A DNA stretch of 39,509 nucleotides from Amycolatopsis orientalis DSM 43388 (GCF_000411975.1 NZ_ASXG01000065.1:1-39509); one strand, 5' to 3'; shown: positions 24,708 to 32,642, counted from the first letter of the stretch. Program-made: numbers and translations. Notes: generated by a model from the sequence alone, not told the origin.

Positions 24708-26015
24708 CCGGGGATACAGGTGCGCCGGTTCGCCGCGGTCGAGTTGCGCGCGCAGGCGGGCGGCTCCGTCCGGGAGGAACGGGGTGAGTTCCGTTGCCAG
24801 TTCCCGGCAAGTGCTGAGGACCGTCCCGAGTGCTTCGGCCAAGTCGTCGCCGCTTAACGTCCAGGGCCGGGTTTGCTCGACGAACCGGTTGGCGTCGGAG
24901 ATCACCTCGACCACAGCACCGGTGGCGGCGCGGAAGTCGAAAGCGGCGAGTGCCGCGTCGATCCGGTCGGCGAGCGTGCTGACTGTCCTTAGCGGACTTC
25001 CGGCGGCGGCCCGGCCGGTGCGGTGGGCGAGACTGTGCACGCGACGCACGAGATTGCCGAGACCGTTGGCGAGTTCGTCGTCGGCGCGGGCGACCAGTCG
25101 CGCTTCGGTGAAGTCGGTGTCGCCGAGCGGCGCGACTTCGCGCAGCAGCCACCAGCGGAGCGCGTCGGTGCCGTACCGGTTGACCAGGTCCGTCGGGCGG
25201 ATAGCGTGGCCCGCGCTTTTGGAGATCTTCGCGCCGTCGAGAGTCAGGTAATCGTGCACGAAGATGGTGTCCGGCAGTCGTTCGCCCGCCGAGAGCAGCA
25301 GCGCGGGCCAGTAGACGGCGTGGAAGCGGAGGATGCCTTTGCCGATCACGTGCACTCGCTCGGCCGCCTCGGCCCAGCGGGCCGGATCGGCGGTGAGGTA
25401 GTTGGCGAGCGCGTCCCACCAGACGTAAATCACCTGGTCCGGATCGCCGGGCACCGGGATGCCCCAGCCGTCCGAGCGCGCGGCGGGCCGGGACACGCTG
25501 AGGTCGGACAACCCGGACCGGACGAATCCCAGCACCTCGCGAAGCCGCGCGGCGGGTTCGATCCGGAGCCGGCCGGATTCCAGCAGCTCCCGGATTTCGG
25601 TTTCATACCGGGAGAGCCGGAAGAACCAGTTCTGTTCGGTGACCACCTCGGGCGGGGTTTCGTGCTCCACGCAGTGTTCGTCGTCCGCGTAGAACTGTTC
25701 GCAGCCGAGGCAGTAGCGGCCGGTGTAGTCGCGCCGGTAGAAGTCGCCGCGCCGGGCGCTGGCCTGCCACAGCCGTCGGACGCCTTCCCGATGGCGGCGA
25801 TCGGTGCTGGTGCGGATGACGTCGTCGACAGCGAGTCCGAGCGGTTCGTGCAGCGCGTTGAAGCGGGCCGCAACCTGGTCGACGAACTTCTGCACCGGAA
25901 CGCCTGCCGCCCGTGCCGCAGTGACGTTCTTGAGGCCATTGTCTGTGTCTGATGCGCCGGCTCCGCCGTCGCGGGCGGGATCGCCTTTAAGTCGGCGTCT
26001 GGCGGAGCAGTACAC
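24684..26015 (-). pseudogene. metG: methionyl-tRNA synthetase remnant lacking the N-terminal HIGH region
   Basis: The homologous part starts near 25950 with DTDNGLKNVTAARAAGVPVQ and runs to the normal C-terminus. It includes a zinc-knuckle region (CLGCEQFYADDEHC), the tryptophan-rich IYVWWDALANY and the adenylate motif KISKS in GAKISKSAGHA. Genuine MetRS has about 50-60 residues before this, holding the first beta strand and the HIGH motif that bind ATP and methionine. Those are absent. They are replaced by 22 unrelated codons that lie in one arm of a large inverted repeat. An open frame from GTG 26015 exists, but the product could not aminoacylate by the normal mechanism. Confidence 0.85.
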
Positions 26016-26066
26016 CCGGCCCGGGGGCCGTGCGCACTGCTCCGCCAGACGCCGACGCGATCCCGC
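25973..26066. repeat. large inverted repeat at the metG breakpoint
   Basis: The left arm (ending GGCGGAGCAGT at 26011) and right arm (26035-26066) are complementary over about 31 bases. The only interruption is a 6-base insertion (CTTTAA, near 25984-25990) in the left arm. The loop (26012-26034) contains its own GGCCCGGGGGCC-type palindrome. The structure begins where MetRS similarity ends. Confidence 0.75.
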
Positions 26067-26132
26067 GTTCGGGTCGGGTGAGCGCGCGACGCTGGATCCC
26101 CGTGGCGCAGCCTCAGAACCACTGGTTTTCCG

Positions 26133-26597
26133 TCAGCGTCCGGTGGTGCCGTCGATCAGTTCGCGGAGGATGTCGGCATGCCCGGCGTGCCGTCCGGTCT
26201 CCTCGATCAGGTGCGTCAGCGCCCAGCGCACGCTCGGTCCGTCGCGGCCGGGCAGCGGGGCGGCGAGATCCGCGCAGCTGTCCAGGACTTCGTTCGCGAG
26301 CTTGCCCGCTTCGCGATAACGGGCGACGACCTCGGCGACGCTGTCGTCGGTACGGAACGTCGCGGGCCAATTGTTCACTGCCTCGCCGAGAAACAACGAC
26401 CGCTCCACGAACGCAAGATGGTTGAGCAGGCCGGCCAGATTCGTTCCGGACGGCACCGCGGCGGCGTGGGCTTCGGCTTCCGGCGCACCCTCGACCTTGG
26501 CGGCGACTGAGGTGCGGAGGTAGTCGAGAAATCCGCGCAGGACTTCGGTTTCACTGCTTCCGGTGCGGGGCGGCGGGGTGTCGCGACGGCGGGCCAC
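26133..26597 (-). CDS. DinB/DUF664-family protein
   Basis: 154 residues, an all-helical DinB-like four-helix bundle. Metal-binding histidines are expected at LLNHLAFVERSLF (about 58-70) and at LTHLIEETGRHAGHADILRELIDG (about 126-149), both seen here. DinB-like proteins include thiol S-transferases using mycothiol or bacillithiol, and DUF664 members are common in mycothiol-producing actinobacteria. The GTG start at 26597 has an AAGGAGA site before it. It lies 18 bases behind the methyltransferase gene on the same strand and is probably in one operon with it. Confidence 0.87.
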   Translation of the reverse strand: MARRRDTPPPRTGSSETEVLRGFLDYLRTSVAAKVEGAPEAEAHAAAVPSGTNLAGLLNHLAFVERSLFLGEAVNNWPATFRTDDSVAEVVARYREAGKLANEVLDSCADLAAPLPGRDGPSVRWALTHLIEETGRHAGHADILRELIDGTTGR

Positions 26598-26615
26598 AAT
26601 GGTCTCCTTCGGGGT

Positions 26616-27215
26616 TCAGGCGGCGCGGCGGAGCAGCAGGACATGGTCGACGACCTCGGCGGTCTGGCCGCCGGGACCGGTGGCGAGCCGGGTGGGGGAG
26701 TCCGCGCGCTCGACGGTCCACTCGGCCGGGTCGAGGGCGAGGTCCGCGGCGATTTCCGCCGGGCCGGGGAAATGTGCGTCCGGATCCTGGTTCCACGACC
26801 ACGGCGCGCTCGAGCCGTGGTCCACGACCAGCAGCCGGCCGCCGGGCCGCAGCGCGTGCGCGGCGGTGCGCAAGATCGCCGTGCGGTCCCAGGCGAAGGG
26901 GGTCTGCAGGTAGTGCGCGGTCACCAGGTCGAATTCGCCGGCCGGGAAGCTGACCCGCAGGTCGTGCCGCACCGCGGTGATGCGCGGGCCGGAGAGGCGG
27001 TTGACCGCGACCGTCGAGAGGTCGGTGGCGGTCACGTTCCAGCCGCGTCCGGCGAGCCAGCGGGCGTCGCCGCCGTTGCCGCAGCCGAGGTCCAGGGCGT
27101 CGCCGGGCGGGAGGGCGGAGACGGTTTCCACGAGCCGCGCGTTCGGCCGCGGGTCGGCGGGCGGCCGGGCGGCGTGCACTTCGTCCCAGAACAGGGTCTC
27201 GTCGTCGGTGGTCAT
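26616..27215 (-). CDS. class I SAM-dependent methyltransferase
   Basis: 199 residues. The SAM-binding motif I is LDLGCGNGGDARWLAGRGW (about 41-59), the acidic residue after beta-2 lies in VTATDLS, and motif IV is FDLVTAHYLQTPF. Motif post-I and LRPGGRLLVVDH complete a Rossmann methyltransferase. It is of the TehB/UbiE-like small-molecule type; the acceptor is unknown. It is upstream of and probably co-transcribed with the DinB-like gene. The ATG at 27215 agrees with a GGAG site. Confidence 0.88.
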   Translation of the reverse strand: MTTDDETLFWDEVHAARPPADPRPNARLVETVSALPPGDALDLGCGNGGDARWLAGRGWNVTATDLSTVAVNRLSGPRITAVRHDLRVSFPAGEFDLVTAHYLQTPFAWDRTAILRTAAHALRPGGRLLVVDHGSSAPWSWNQDPDAHFPGPAEIAADLALDPAEWTVERADSPTRLATGPGGQTAEVVDHVLLLRRAA

Positions 27216-27306
27216 CGGTCGGCTCCTCAGGTCGGGTGCGACCAGAGTCGCCGGGGCCGGGCCGCGAGCGCACGGGATCTTGCCGGAACGGCAACTCCCC
27301 GCCCGG

Positions 27307-27690
27307 TCACCCGCTGTGGCAGCGGGGCGGGGTTTCGCGCGACCACGCGCACGGCTGCCGCGTCCCGCCGAGCAGGACCAGCACGTCCGGGCTGACGCCC
27401 GCGCGCACCCGGGAGGCCAGCTCCGGCGAGGTTTTCCGCAACGCCGAGTAGACCGCGCGGACCAGCCACCTCGCCGCGCGCGGGGAACGCCTGGTGCGCA
27501 ACGAGATCTCGATCAGGAGGGCCTCGCGGTCGCACGTCCGGCCGCGGCTCGGCGCGACGATGCCCAGCCGGGTCTGCTCGGCCAGAGGAAGACATCGCAG
27601 CAGGCTGTCGACGACGCAGTCGATCGCGAGCCGGTTCAGTTCCGTGCGGGGCGGGCGAGGCCCGGGAAGAATTTCCTTCCGCACCACCAT
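27307..27690 (-). CDS. hypothetical protein
   Basis: 127 residues, basic and Leu/Arg-rich, helical in appearance (ELNRLAIDCVVDSLLRCLPL, then RAARWLVRAVYSALRKT). A CCAGGAG ribosome-binding site precedes ATG 27690, and third-position GC is high. Cysteines occur near 25, 33, 54, 114 and 124 without a clear metal motif. I recognise no family. It may belong to the small unannotated regulators typical of actinomycetes, but there is no helix-turn-helix I would defend. Confidence 0.5.
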   Translation of the reverse strand: MVVRKEILPGPRPPRTELNRLAIDCVVDSLLRCLPLAEQTRLGIVAPSRGRTCDREALLIEISLRTRRSPRAARWLVRAVYSALRKTSPELASRVRAGVSPDVLVLLGGTRQPCAWSRETPPRCHSG

Positions 27691-27794
27691 GGGCCATCAA
27701 CTCCTGGCCGCAGAGTAGCCGACCCGCCGCGCCGGGCGCTGTCCCGGTTCCGTGCGACGGAAAACGATCCGGCGGTGGTCCATTGTGGACGGAC

Positions 27795-28100
27795 TCAGCC
27801 AGGGGAGCCGGACAGGACGGCGAGCCGGTCGAGGGATGCGCGGATTCGCGCCGGCGTCTCGGTGCGGTCCGGCCCGGCCGGTGCCGAAAGGTGCAGGGTC
27901 GCGTGGCTCGTGCCCGCCGCGCCGGAGGCGACCTGGAGCCAGCCGCCGTCCCATTCGAGCCGCAACCGGTCGCGGTGCCCGGACGGGCGCGCGGCGACCG
28001 GCTCCGGCAGCCATTCCTTCTGGTGCGCGATATCCGCTGCGACGGCGTACACGTGCTCCGCGGGCGCGGGCATCCTCCGCTGCCCTTCGAACTCGCTCAT
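27795..28100 (-). CDS. SRPBCC-fold (polyketide cyclase/dehydrase-like) protein, short
   Basis: 101 residues, shorter than the usual 140-150. The opening MSEFEGQRRMPAPAEHVYAV with AADIAHQKEWLPEPV matches the beta1-alpha1 part of SRPBCC ligand-binding proteins, and the C-terminal helix (PARIRASLDRLAVLSG) closes the fold. Several middle strands look missing, so this may be a minimal form. No ribosome-binding site precedes ATG 28100. A promoter-like GTTT-N16-GGGTAG pair ends only 8 bases upstream, so translation may be leaderless. Confidence 0.65.
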   Translation of the reverse strand: MSEFEGQRRMPAPAEHVYAVAADIAHQKEWLPEPVAARPSGHRDRLRLEWDGGWLQVASGAAGTSHATLHLSAPAGPDRTETPARIRASLDRLAVLSGSPG

Positions 28101-28108
28101 GATTTCGG

Positions 28109-28137
28109 CTACCCGTTTCGCCGGTGCGCGAAACGGG
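28109..28137 (-). promoter_or_regulatory. stress-type promoter and overlapping inverted repeat before the SRPBCC gene
   Basis: On the minus strand GTTT (28134-28131), 16 bases, GGGTAG (28114-28109). The same bases form an inverted repeat CCCGTTTCG-N8-CGAAACGGG (28112-28137). Either reading, promoter or operator/hairpin, is possible. Confidence 0.35.
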
Positions 28138-28187
28138 AGAGTCTACAGTGGACGCTCACGGACGGTGATCGCCCCGGGGGTGCTGGT

Positions 28188-28619
28188 TCACGCCACCTCG
28201 CGCAGGATGGCGTCGAGGTCGGCCGGGGTGCCGAGGGTCCGCAGCTCGGGCGGCGCGAGGCAGCCGATCCGGTGGTCGTCGTCGCGCACCGCGGCGGCGA
28301 ATTCCGCGACGCGGGACGCGGGCGGCGCGATCGAGGAGCCGCCGAGGTAGCGGATGACGATGAGGTCCTCGCCGGAATGCGTTTCGACGGCCGCGGCCCA
28401 GCCGTGGATCTCGTCCCAGAGAAGCGCGACGTCGCGGCCCGGGTAGGCGGGCAGGTGGCCGTCGAGGGCGACGTAGGCCGACACCGGGGTGTCGTGGTCG
28501 ACGGTGCAGGACTCGAGGCCGATCCCCAGGGTGCCAGTGACGTCGGCGAGGTAGTTCCACAGGCGCACGAGGGCGGGGTGCGACGGGCTGGTCTGGGCGG
28601 TGTGCAACGGCAGGGACAC
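28188..28619 (-). CDS. DUF6292-family protein
   Basis: 143 residues. Segments LWNYLADVTGTLGIGLESC, HDTPVSAYVALDGHLPAYPG, DVALLWDEIHGWAAAVET and IVIRYLGG match the actinobacterial DUF6292 pattern, a single-domain protein of unknown function. No membrane or metal motif. The GTG start at 28619 follows a modest GAAAGG site. A promoter and RheA-type operator lie 240-270 bases upstream on the same strand, with a possible 35-codon leader frame between, so this may be the gene RheA controls here. Confidence 0.78.
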   Translation of the reverse strand: MSLPLHTAQTSPSHPALVRLWNYLADVTGTLGIGLESCTVDHDTPVSAYVALDGHLPAYPGRDVALLWDEIHGWAAAVETHSGEDLIVIRYLGGSSIAPPASRVAEFAAAVRDDDHRIGCLAPPELRTLGTPADLDAILREVA

Positions 28620-28714
28620 GGGGACAACGCCTTTCTCGCGAAGGACTGACGCGGGCCAGGGGCGGCCTGCTCCGCGCCACGGGCCGCATCCGGCGGCGCG
28701 GCGGGGCTTTCCGG

Positions 28715-28822
28715 CTAGCGGCCGGAATCCGCCCTCGCGGGCGGCCCGGACGTGATTCCCGGTGAAGGGCCTCGGGAAACCTGCGGAACGCGGGGAATCG
28801 GCCCGCGGGATCGGCAGGACAT
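28715..28822 (-). CDS. possible 35-residue leader peptide
   Basis: An ATG at 28822 preceded by a strong GGAGGTGAACCG site opens 35 codons (MSCRSRGPIPRVPQVSRGPS and on) ending at TAG 28715. It is the first start on the predicted RheA-controlled transcript, before the DUF6292 gene. Proline- and arginine-rich; no family. It may be a genuine small protein, a leader or a remnant left after loss of a larger gene. Confidence 0.35.
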   Translation of the reverse strand: MSCRSRGPIPRVPQVSRGPSPGITSGPPARADSGR

Positions 28823-28859
28823 CGGTTCACCTCCGCCGCTCGACAGGGGACGCCCTTTT

Positions 28860-28888
28860 CTTCTAGCATGTCATCACAACGATGACAA
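28860..28888 (-). promoter_or_regulatory. minus-strand promoter spanning the RheA operator
   Basis: TTGTCA (28888-28883), 17 bases, TAGAAG (28865-28860) on the minus strand. The operator fills the spacer, a position where a repressor would block initiation. Confidence 0.45.
28869..28887. promoter_or_regulatory. RheA-type operator (TGTCATC-N5-GATGACA)
   Basis: A perfect 7-base inverted repeat with a 5-base spacer. It is identical in form to the site I recall for the Streptomyces albus heat-shock repressor RheA at the hsp18 promoter. A plus-strand promoter candidate, TCGACA-N18-TAGCAT (28840-28869), runs into it and would serve the rheA-like gene. Confidence 0.75.
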
Positions 28889-28915
28889 CTGCCGAGTCGT
28901 CGAGAGGATGACGCG

Positions 28916-29527
28916 ATGACAGAGGTGGATCCCGGTGCGCTCGTCCAGGGCGTCCGCGAGGCGGTGCTGGCCGCCCGGGACGGCGGGGCGGGCGCCGACC
29001 GGTCGCTGGCCGCGCTGTCGGCGCTGCGGGCGCTGCGCGACCAGCTCGGCGAATGGGAACCGGAGCTGATCGCGGCCGCGCGCGCGGGGGGCGCGAGCTG
29101 GGCCGCGCTGGCCCCGGCGCTGGGCGTGGCGAGCAGGCAGGCGGCGGAACGCCGGTACCTGCGGCTGCGGCCGTCGGCGACCGGGGAGACCACCGGCGAA
29201 GCGCGCGTCGACGCCGAACGCCGCCGCCGCGCGGGAGACCGGGCGGTCGCGGACTGGGCCCGCCGCAACGCCGCGGTGCTGCGCCGGCTGGCCGCGGAGG
29301 CCAGCGCGGCGCCCGACCTGGACCCCGCGGGACAGGAAAGCGCCGACCGGCTCGGGGTGGCGCTGGGAGAGGACGATGTCACGAACCTGCTGCCGCCGCT
29401 GGCGGACGTGCGCGTGCATCTCCAGCCGCGGCACGCCGCGCTGGCGGACCGCGTCGGGGAAATCGGCGAGCACACCGACCGGCTGCGCCAGAACGCGGCC
29501 GGACAGCGGCGCGGCCGTTCGCGCTGA
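28916..29527 (+). CDS. rheA: RheA-like (HSP18) transcriptional regulator
   Basis: 203 residues, in the size range of RheA (about 225). The central ELIAAARAGGASWAALAPAL then GVASRQAAERRYLRL (about 55-88) is the helix-turn-helix of this group, described in actinomycetes as HSP18 transcriptional regulators. RheA is itself a thermosensor that releases DNA on heating. A perfect RheA operator 29-47 bases upstream supports autoregulation. The rest of the protein is Arg/Ala-rich and helical. No hsp18 (small heat-shock) gene is adjacent, which is the unusual point. Confidence 0.75.
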   Translation: MTEVDPGALVQGVREAVLAARDGGAGADRSLAALSALRALRDQLGEWEPELIAAARAGGASWAALAPALGVASRQAAERRYLRLRPSATGETTGEARVDAERRRRAGDRAVADWARRNAAVLRRLAAEASAAPDLDPAGQESADRLGVALGEDDVTNLLPPLADVRVHLQPRHAALADRVGEIGEHTDRLRQNAAGQRRGRSR

Positions 29528-30347
29528 GCGGCTGCACTGTTCGCATCGCGGCTCGTCCGCCGGGGTATGTGGCCTGCGAGGGTGCTGGCCGCGCTAGGAC
29601 GCGAGGCGGTGGTGCCATGTGCCCGGATTGGGCGGCGAGACCGTGGGTTGGCCGGGCGCGGACGCATCGTGGTGGTTGGTCGCATCGTGGCTGGTCCGCC
29701 TGGGTGTGTGGCTGTGAGGCTGCTGGGCGGGCGGGGACGGGAGGCGGTGGTGCTACGGCCTGGGGCGGAGCGAGTCGGGCTCGTCGCGGACGGTCGGCGG
29801 GTCTGGGTTGGAGGCGAGGCCGTCGGTTGGCCGCGTGCGGACGGGGCTCGGCTATGGCCAAGTGCGTTGCGCGCGTCGTGGCCGGTTTGCGCAGGTGCGC
29901 GGCTGTGAGGCCCTTGGGCGAGCGAGGATGTGGTGCCACGGCCCGTGACGAGGCGAGTCGGACACGACCGGTCGTTCTGCCCGGCCAGGACAGCGAGCGC
30001 GCCGACGGATCGCGCGAGGCCCGTCGGCCAGCGATGCGGCCGCCCGGAAGGAGCCGGTCCGGATGTCCCGCTGGCAGGGACACGGCACGAACCTCGCCGC
30101 GCCGGCGTGTACTCCGATCGGCCCAGCGGGATCCCGCCCGGAGCGGCAAGAAGCCCCGCGGCGGTGAGCCGAACGTCTCTTCCCGGGCGCCCCGCGCTGC
30201 CGACGCTCCCGCGATCCGAGATCATTTCCCCGGCGGCATTCGTGCGAGCCGCCGTCGTAGTGCATGCTATTCGCGGTTGAGCAGCCAGCCGCGTACTTTT
30301 CCTGCCCGGACGCAGGCGTTCCGGGCTCCCTGAGGAGGGAAAGAGCG
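29528..30347. other. 820-base non-coding region with degenerate tandem repeats
   Basis: Open frames exist on both strands but none has convincing codon bias, start site or protein character. The left 400 bases hold a degenerate tandem repeat (29542-29960). The right part is ordinary GC-rich spacer leading to the STAS gene, with a GAGGAGG site near 30332. Confidence 0.6.
29542..29960. repeat. degenerate tandem repeat, about three copies
   Basis: CGCATCGCGGCTCGTCCGCC (29542) recurs as CGCATCGTGGCTGGTCCGCC (29681) and more loosely as CGTCGTGGCCGGTTTGCGC near 29873. Associated blocks GAGGCGGTGGTGC, TGTGGC(T)GTGAGG, and GTTGGCCG-GCGCGGACG follow in similar order. Periods differ (about 139 and 190), so the copies have decayed. 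Confidence 0.5.
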
Positions 30348-30719
30348 ATGAGTGAGCTGACCGACCCGGTGATCGACCCGCCGGGTTCGCTGTCGATCGA
30401 ACGGGCCGACCGCTCGTCCGCGGCGGTGCTGGCCCTCAGCGGGGATCTGGACCTCGGGACCGCCCCGAAATTGACGGCCGCGGTCGCCGAAACCGTCTCC
30501 GGGAAGCCCCCGGTGCTGGTGCTGGATCTGACAGGGGTCGAATTCCTCGCCTCGGCGGGGCTGACCGTGCTGCTGGCCGCGTGCCGGGAAGCGCCGGAGG
30601 GGACGCAGGTGCGGATCGTCGCGTCCGGCCGGGCGACCCTGCGGCCGATCCAGCTCACCGGGCTGGAGGGGAGCCTCCCGCTGTACCGGACGCTCGAGGA
30701 GGCGCTCGCCGCGGAGTGA
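30348..30719 (+). CDS. STAS-domain anti-sigma factor antagonist
   Basis: 123 residues, a single STAS domain. The phosphoacceptor region is VLDLTGVEFLASAGLTVLLA (about 64-83), with Ser74 at the site phosphorylated by anti-sigma kinases in SpoIIAA/RsbV. AVLALSGDLDLGTAPKL is the conserved first strand-helix. When unphosphorylated such proteins bind the anti-sigma factor and free the sigma factor. GAGGAGG precedes ATG 30348. It converges with the phosphatase gene, whose stop abuts its own; the natural kinase candidate lies 1.5 kb away at 32195. Confidence 0.92.
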   Translation: MSELTDPVIDPPGSLSIERADRSSAAVLALSGDLDLGTAPKLTAAVAETVSGKPPVLVLDLTGVEFLASAGLTVLLAACREAPEGTQVRIVASGRATLRPIQLTGLEGSLPLYRTLEEALAAE

Positions 30720-31946
30720 TCAGCGCGGTTCTGCCCCCGCAGTGCGCTGGAGCACCACGAGTGCGACATCGTCCTGCGGGGGCCGGGACCCCACCATCGC
30801 GGCCATGAGCCGGGCGCAGACCCGTTCCGGGTCCTCCGGCCGGAGCAACGCGGCGAGCTGGTCCATGCCGGTGTCGACGAGCCGGTCCCGGCGCTCGACG
30901 AGACCGTCGGTGTAGAAAGCGGCGACGGCCCCCGGCGGCAGTTCCACCGTGGTGGTGCGCCGCTGCACGGTGGCCCCGACGGTCAGGCCGACCGGCGGAT
31001 CCGGCGGAGCGGCAACGAGTTCGGCCGCCTTGTCCGGCGCGGCCACGACCGGCGGCAGGTGCCCGGCGAGCGACAGCGCCATGCTTCCGTGGCCGGGTCT
31101 GAGCACCCCGTACGCCACCGTCGCCATCACGCCGTGCTCGAAGTGGTTCGCCTTGCGGTCGAGCTTGGCGAGGACTTCGGCGGGATCGTCGCAGTCGAGG
31201 GCGTACGCGCGCAGTGCGCTGCGGAGCCTTCCCATGATGACCGCGGCTTCGAGGCCGTGCCCGGACACGTCGCCCATCACGATGCCGGTCTGGTCGCCGG
31301 GAAGCCGGAAAACGTCGTACCAGTCGCCGCCGAGCCCGGCCTCCGCGCCCGGCACGTAGCGCGCGGCCAGCCGGAGGCCCTCGATGACCGGCAGGACGCC
31401 GGGCAGCAGGCTGCGCTGCAACGCGATGGTCGCGGCCTGGTTCTGGTGCATGATCTCCGCCTGCAGCACGGCGGCCAGCCGGTCGGCGAGCAGCCGCAGG
31501 GTTTCGACATCGGTGACGGTGAATTGGCGCTTGCGCACGGTTCCGATGTGCAGCACGCCGACCAGCTCGGTGCCGGCCAGCATCGGGACGCCGAGCATGG
31601 TGTGCAGCCCGCGTTCGGACAGCAGCGCGTTGAGCACCGTGGTCTTGTCGACCTGGTCGATGACGACCGGTTCCCGGCGCGCGGCGACAGTGCCGGCGAA
31701 CCCCGCCCCGACCGGAATCTGGACGCCCTGGTAGACCTCCTCCTCGAGGCCCGCGGCCGCCACCGCGACGAGGCGCTGCCACCGGGAATCGTGCCGCAGC
31801 ACGGTGGCGGTGTCGACGTCGAGGACCGTGCAAGCCCGGGCGAGGATCTTCGTGAGCTCCTCGCTGAGATCCGCGTTGCTCGTCCCGGATCCGAGGATTT
31901 CGTCCAGGCGAGTCCGCGATTCGGGCTCCTGCGCGTGCGGCGGCAT
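30720..31946 (-). CDS. GAF-domain SpoIIE-type serine phosphatase
   Basis: 408 residues. A GAF sensor (about 25-170; LTKILARACTVLDVDTATVL to ETLRLLADRLAAVLQ) is followed by a linker helix with LQRSLLPGVLP. The PP2C/SpoIIE domain follows (about 195-400), with metal-binding aspartates in GGDWYDVFRLPG and GDVSGHGLEAAV and the C-terminal PPQDDVALVVLQR. It should dephosphorylate STAS antagonists in response to a small-molecule or redox signal sensed by GAF. ATG 31946 is chosen because the protein similarity starts there. Confidence 0.93.
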   Translation of the reverse strand: MPPHAQEPESRTRLDEILGSGTSNADLSEELTKILARACTVLDVDTATVLRHDSRWQRLVAVAAAGLEEEVYQGVQIPVGAGFAGTVAARREPVVIDQVDKTTVLNALLSERGLHTMLGVPMLAGTELVGVLHIGTVRKRQFTVTDVETLRLLADRLAAVLQAEIMHQNQAATIALQRSLLPGVLPVIEGLRLAARYVPGAEAGLGGDWYDVFRLPGDQTGIVMGDVSGHGLEAAVIMGRLRSALRAYALDCDDPAEVLAKLDRKANHFEHGVMATVAYGVLRPGHGSMALSLAGHLPPVVAAPDKAAELVAAPPDPPVGLTVGATVQRRTTTVELPPGAVAAFYTDGLVERRDRLVDTGMDQLAALLRPEDPERVCARLMAAMVGSRPPQDDVALVVLQRTAGAEPR

Positions 31947-32194
31947 GCAGTGACAGTAACCGAACCCTCGCCGCGGTCCAGAGACACGCGGCGGCAGGTG
32001 TGAAGTCGGCCCGGTCCGGGTACGCCCGATGGGGCACCGACGAACTCGAGAACAAGAAGGGGATTTCCCCACGTGATGTCAAGCGGCTGCGACGAGGCGC
32101 GGCGAAGCGCGGCGGCGTTTTCCGGCACCGGCGGCTCTCCTCGGCTCTGCGCGCCGTCGGGCCGGAGGGCTGGCCCCCATCGGAAGCACTGGCT

Positions 32195-32632
32195 GTGACC
32201 GGCCAGGACTCCGGGGCGGCCGGGGCGCCCTGGGAACTGGACCTGCGGGGGACCGCCGTGTCCGCGCTGCCGCGCGTGCGCGCGTGGGCGGGCAAGTCCC
32301 TGGGCCATCTGTCGCCCGACCATCTCGCGGACGTCCTGATGGTGATCGAAGAACTCGCGTCCAACGCCTACGAACACACCTCGGGCCCGTCCTGCGCGCG
32401 ATTGACCGTCCTGTCCCGCCCGTGCGTCGTGGTGATCGAAGTGGACGATCCCGAGCCCGGGCGGCCGGAGGTCCGGCCGCCGAACTTCGAACGGGCGCGC
32501 GGCCGCGGAATGCTGCTCGTCGACCGGCTCGCCGACGGCTGGGGCGTGCACGAACACGCCGGCGGCAAGACGGTCTGGGCCCGGCTCGGCTGCGGCGTGC
32601 CGGAGCGGGAGGCGTGCGTCTCGTCCCGTTGA
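32195..32632 (+). CDS. RsbW-like ATP-binding protein (HATPase, anti-sigma factor/serine kinase)
   Basis: 145 residues. The GHKL ATP site is complete: N-box IEELASNAYEHTSG (about 49-62), G1-like DDPEPGRPEV and G2 ARGRGMLLVDRLADGWG (about 100-116). Such small HATPases bind sigma factors or phosphorylate STAS proteins. With the STAS and SpoIIE genes nearby it completes a partner-switching set, although no sigma gene is in the window. GTG 32195 is taken; an upstream open frame does not look coding. A weak GTGT-N16-GGGTAC pair lies at 31998-32023. Confidence 0.87.
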   Translation: MTGQDSGAAGAPWELDLRGTAVSALPRVRAWAGKSLGHLSPDHLADVLMVIEELASNAYEHTSGPSCARLTVLSRPCVVVIEVDDPEPGRPEVRPPNFERARGRGMLLVDRLADGWGVHEHAGGKTVWARLGCGVPEREACVSSR

Positions 32633-32642
32633 CGGCGCGGGT

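Larger units (their letters stand above)
28620..28915. other. spacer between DUF6292 gene and rheA-like gene
   Basis: 296 bases containing a divergent promoter pair around a RheA-type operator (28840-28888) and a possible 35-codon minus-strand leader frame (28715-28822). The remaining 28620-28714 shows a GC-rich inverted pair (GGATTCCGGCCGCTAGCCGG) and nothing else I can name. Confidence 0.6.

Noticed and set aside
25973..26066. tRNA or T-box leader linked to metG
   Set aside because: No cloverleaf, T-box bulge or specifier loop; the structure is one long inverted repeat covering the truncated 5' end.
28620..28915. hsp18 small heat-shock gene beside the RheA operator
   Set aside because: Neither strand encodes an alpha-crystallin domain; only a 35-codon frame is present.
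29053..30333. Long open frames on both strands over the rheA 3' end and the following spacer
   Set aside because: Composition is Arg/Pro/Gly-driven, there is no ribosome-binding site, and the strands compete; these arise from high GC.
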